Source of the DNA: CAYLNK01 sp964384675
Lineage (GTDB): Bacteria; Acidobacteriota; Thermoanaerobaculia; UBA5066
Assembly (NCBI GenBank): GCA_964384675.1
Contig: CAYLNK010000139.1
Location: 1 to 15,601, forward strand
Direction: 5' to 3'
Length of the DNA stretch: 15,601 bases
Shown: positions 14,312 to 15,601 of the stretch, in pieces
How positions within the stretch are numbered: position 1 is the stretch's first letter
How the letters are laid out: each line of letters begins with the position of its first letter
Made by a program: the position numbers and the translations under genes
Notes under the pieces: generated by a model
What the model saw: the letters and a program-made list of their open reading frames with translations, nothing else
Databases searched by the model: none
Told to the model about the DNA's origin: nothing

Positions 14312-14341
14312 ATGATGGTCCGGCACACCACGGCGGAATGA
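14312..14341 (+). promoter_or_regulatory. Leader mini-ORF MMVRHTTAE overlapping the pcnB start
   Basis: A nine-codon frame beginning about where a transcript from TAGAAT would start, with two ATG codons in a row. Its TGA (14339-14341) overlaps the pcnB ATG (14338-14340). The pcnB start itself has only a weak GGCGGA directly adjacent, so reinitiation after the mini-ORF is plausible. Confidence 0.3.
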
Positions 14342-15601
14342 CGGCTCCCCACATCATTCCCCGCGCGGAGCATCCGATCTCGCGCGGCTACATCGATCCC
14401 GACGCGCTGCGCGTCCTCTACCGCCTCCACCGGTCGGGCTTCAAGGGGTATCTGGTCGGCGGATCGGTGAGGGACCTGATGACGGGCCGCACCCCGAAGG
14501 ACTTCGACGTCGGCACCGACGCGAAGCCGAACGAGGTCAAACGTCTGTTCCGGAACTGCCGCGTCATCGGACGCCGGTTCCGCCTGGCGCACATCCTCTT
14601 CGAGGGCGGGAAGGTCGTGGAGGTCTCCACGTTCCGCCGCCGTCCCGACGTGGCCGAGCCTTCCGAGCCGGCCGGGACAGCAGAAGGGGCCGAGGACCAG
14701 GATCTCCTGATCCGCTCCGACAACACCTTCGGGACGCCGGAGGAGGACGCCCTCCGGCGCGACTTCACGATCAACGGCCTCTTCTACGACATCGCCGACT
14801 TCTCCGTGATCGACTGGGTGGGAGGCGTCCCCGACCTCGACCGCCGCATCGTCCGCACGATCGGCGACCCGTGGATCCGCTTCAAGGAAGACCCGGTCCG
14901 GATGCTGCGGGCGTGCGAGTTCGCGGCGCGCCTCTCCTTCGAGATCGAGGCCGAGACGGCGCAGGCGCTCCGGGAGACCCGGGCCGAGATCCGACGCAGC
15001 GCGGCGCCGCGCGTGACCGAGGAGCTCCTCGATCCGCTGCGGCGCGGCTGGGGCGATCCGACGTATCGCCTCTGGTCCCAGGTCGGGCTCCTCGACGCGC
15101 TCCTCCCGGAGCTCGACCGGGAGATCCGCGACGGGGGCGGTCCGGCCCGGACCCTGTTCTGGAAGATGCTGGCCGAGGCGGACCGGCGCAAGGGAGCCGG
15201 CGAGAGGCTGGACGACGCGGCGCTCCTCGGGATCGTCTTCCTGCCGCTCCTCTTCGCCGCCATAAGGGGCGGTGCCTCGGGCCCGCGCCCGATGGAGCCT
15301 CAGCGGCTCCTCCTCGTCCTCGAGGAGGTCGTGAACCCGATCGCGCTCCGGATGTCGCTCCCGAACCACACGCTCCACCTGCTCAAGCAGGCCCTCTACA
15401 CGATGGGACGCCTCGTCGAGACGAGACCCTCCGAGGCCTCCGTGCGCCGGCTCCTTCCGAAGCCGTACTTCCCGCCGGCCGTGGACCTGCTGTCGCTCTA
15501 CGTCACCGCGTCGGGGCGGTACGTCGAGGCGGCGAGCGCCTGGCGGACCTTCCTCGAGCGCTCCGTCGCGACGCCCGGGCGCGGGGCGGAGGAGGGGCCG
15601 G
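14338..15601 (+). CDS. pcnB: Poly(A) polymerase, PcnB type (3' end beyond window)
   Basis: 421 residues are visible and the frame runs off the right edge. It adds poly(A) tails to RNA 3' ends, marking them for decay. The N-terminus IIPRAEHPISRGYIDPDAL matches PcnB rather than a CCA-adding enzyme. The nucleotidyltransferase core has LVGGSVRD (39-46) and KDFDVGTD with catalytic D55 and D57. RRFRLAHILF (79-88) and RRDFTINGLFYD (140-151) follow, then EDPVRMLRACEFAARL in the neck. An acidic stretch (about 107-122, EPSEPAGTAEGAEDQD) is inserted between the head and RRDFTIN. ATG 14338 is the only standard start: an in-frame TAG lies upstream within the -10 box. The distinction from CCA transferase rests on recalled motifs. 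Confidence 0.9.
   Translation, partial: MTAPHIIPRAEHPISRGYIDPDALRVLYRLHRSGFKGYLVGGSVRDLMTGRTPKDFDVGTDAKPNEVKRLFRNCRVIGRRFRLAHILFEGGKVVEVSTFRRRPDVAEPSEPAGTAEGAEDQDLLIRSDNTFGTPEEDALRRDFTINGLFYDIADFSVIDWVGGVPDLDRRIVRTIGDPWIRFKEDPVRMLRACEFAARLSFEIEAETAQALRETRAEIRRSAAPRVTEELLDPLRRGWGDPTYRLWSQVGLLDALLPELDREIRDGGGPARTLFWKMLAEADRRKGAGERLDDAALLGIVFLPLLFAAIRGGASGPRPMEPQRLLLVLEEVVNPIALRMSLPNHTLHLLKQALYTMGRLVETRPSEASVRRLLPKPYFPPAVDLLSLYVTASGRYVEAASAWRTFLERSVATPGRGAEEGP

Noticed and set aside
1..15601. CRISPR arrays, insertion sequences, tRNA or rRNA genes, intrinsic terminators
   Set aside because: No spaced identical repeats, transposase motifs, tRNA-like cloverleaf sequence, rRNA-like sequence or GC hairpin followed by a T-run was seen on either strand; only short repeats are listed.

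Overview
This is a very GC-rich window (about 70 percent by eye) with strong G/C bias at third codon positions and almost no intergenic space. Gene content and style (a pcnB-type poly(A) polymerase, a chlamydial-style family I pyrophosphatase, PMT/GT39-type glycosyltransferases, a GMC dehydrogenase with a Tat-like small subunit) suggest a high-GC environmental bacterium, perhaps an Acidobacteriota or related lineage. That placement is inference from memory, not a phylogeny. No RNA gene, mobile element or CRISPR array was found.

Layout. (1) 2-562 (+) is the C-terminal end of a membrane protein with a TPR-like tail. (2) 3264 down to 565 (-) is a three-gene overlapping operon: an RmlC-like sugar epimerase, a gluconate-2-dehydrogenase-subunit-3-like protein with a Tat-like signal, and a GMC flavoprotein dehydrogenase. 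(3) Starting from a divergent 70-bp promoter region, 3335-11280 (+) carries a MinD/ParA-like ATPase, an APC amino acid permease, a small membrane protein, a large GT39-type glycosyltransferase with two PA14-like modules, then rmlB and rmlA. (4) 14257 down to 11277 (-) is a second GT39-type glycosyltransferase translationally overlapped with inorganic pyrophosphatase. (5) From a second divergent promoter region, pcnB (+) runs off the right edge at 14338-15601.

The common theme is cell-surface polysaccharide or glycoconjugate synthesis. RmlA and RmlB make dTDP-4-keto-6-deoxyglucose, the RmlC-like protein may epimerise a related nucleotide sugar, and the two integral-membrane glycosyltransferases probably use polyprenyl-phosphate sugars. 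The pyrophosphatase removes the PPi released by RmlA-type reactions. PcnB and the permease look like neighbours unrelated to that theme.

The most interesting pattern is in gene starts. Almost every gene that begins a transcription unit has a TANNNT -10-like hexamer only 6-13 nt before its start codon and no Shine-Dalgarno. Internal operon genes have either a good GGAGG or a tight stop/start junction, and no such hexamer. This predicts widespread leaderless transcription. In two cases the presumed leaderless start opens a 9- or 10-codon mini-ORF whose TGA overlaps the ATG of the main gene (GT39 at 6417, pcnB at 14338).
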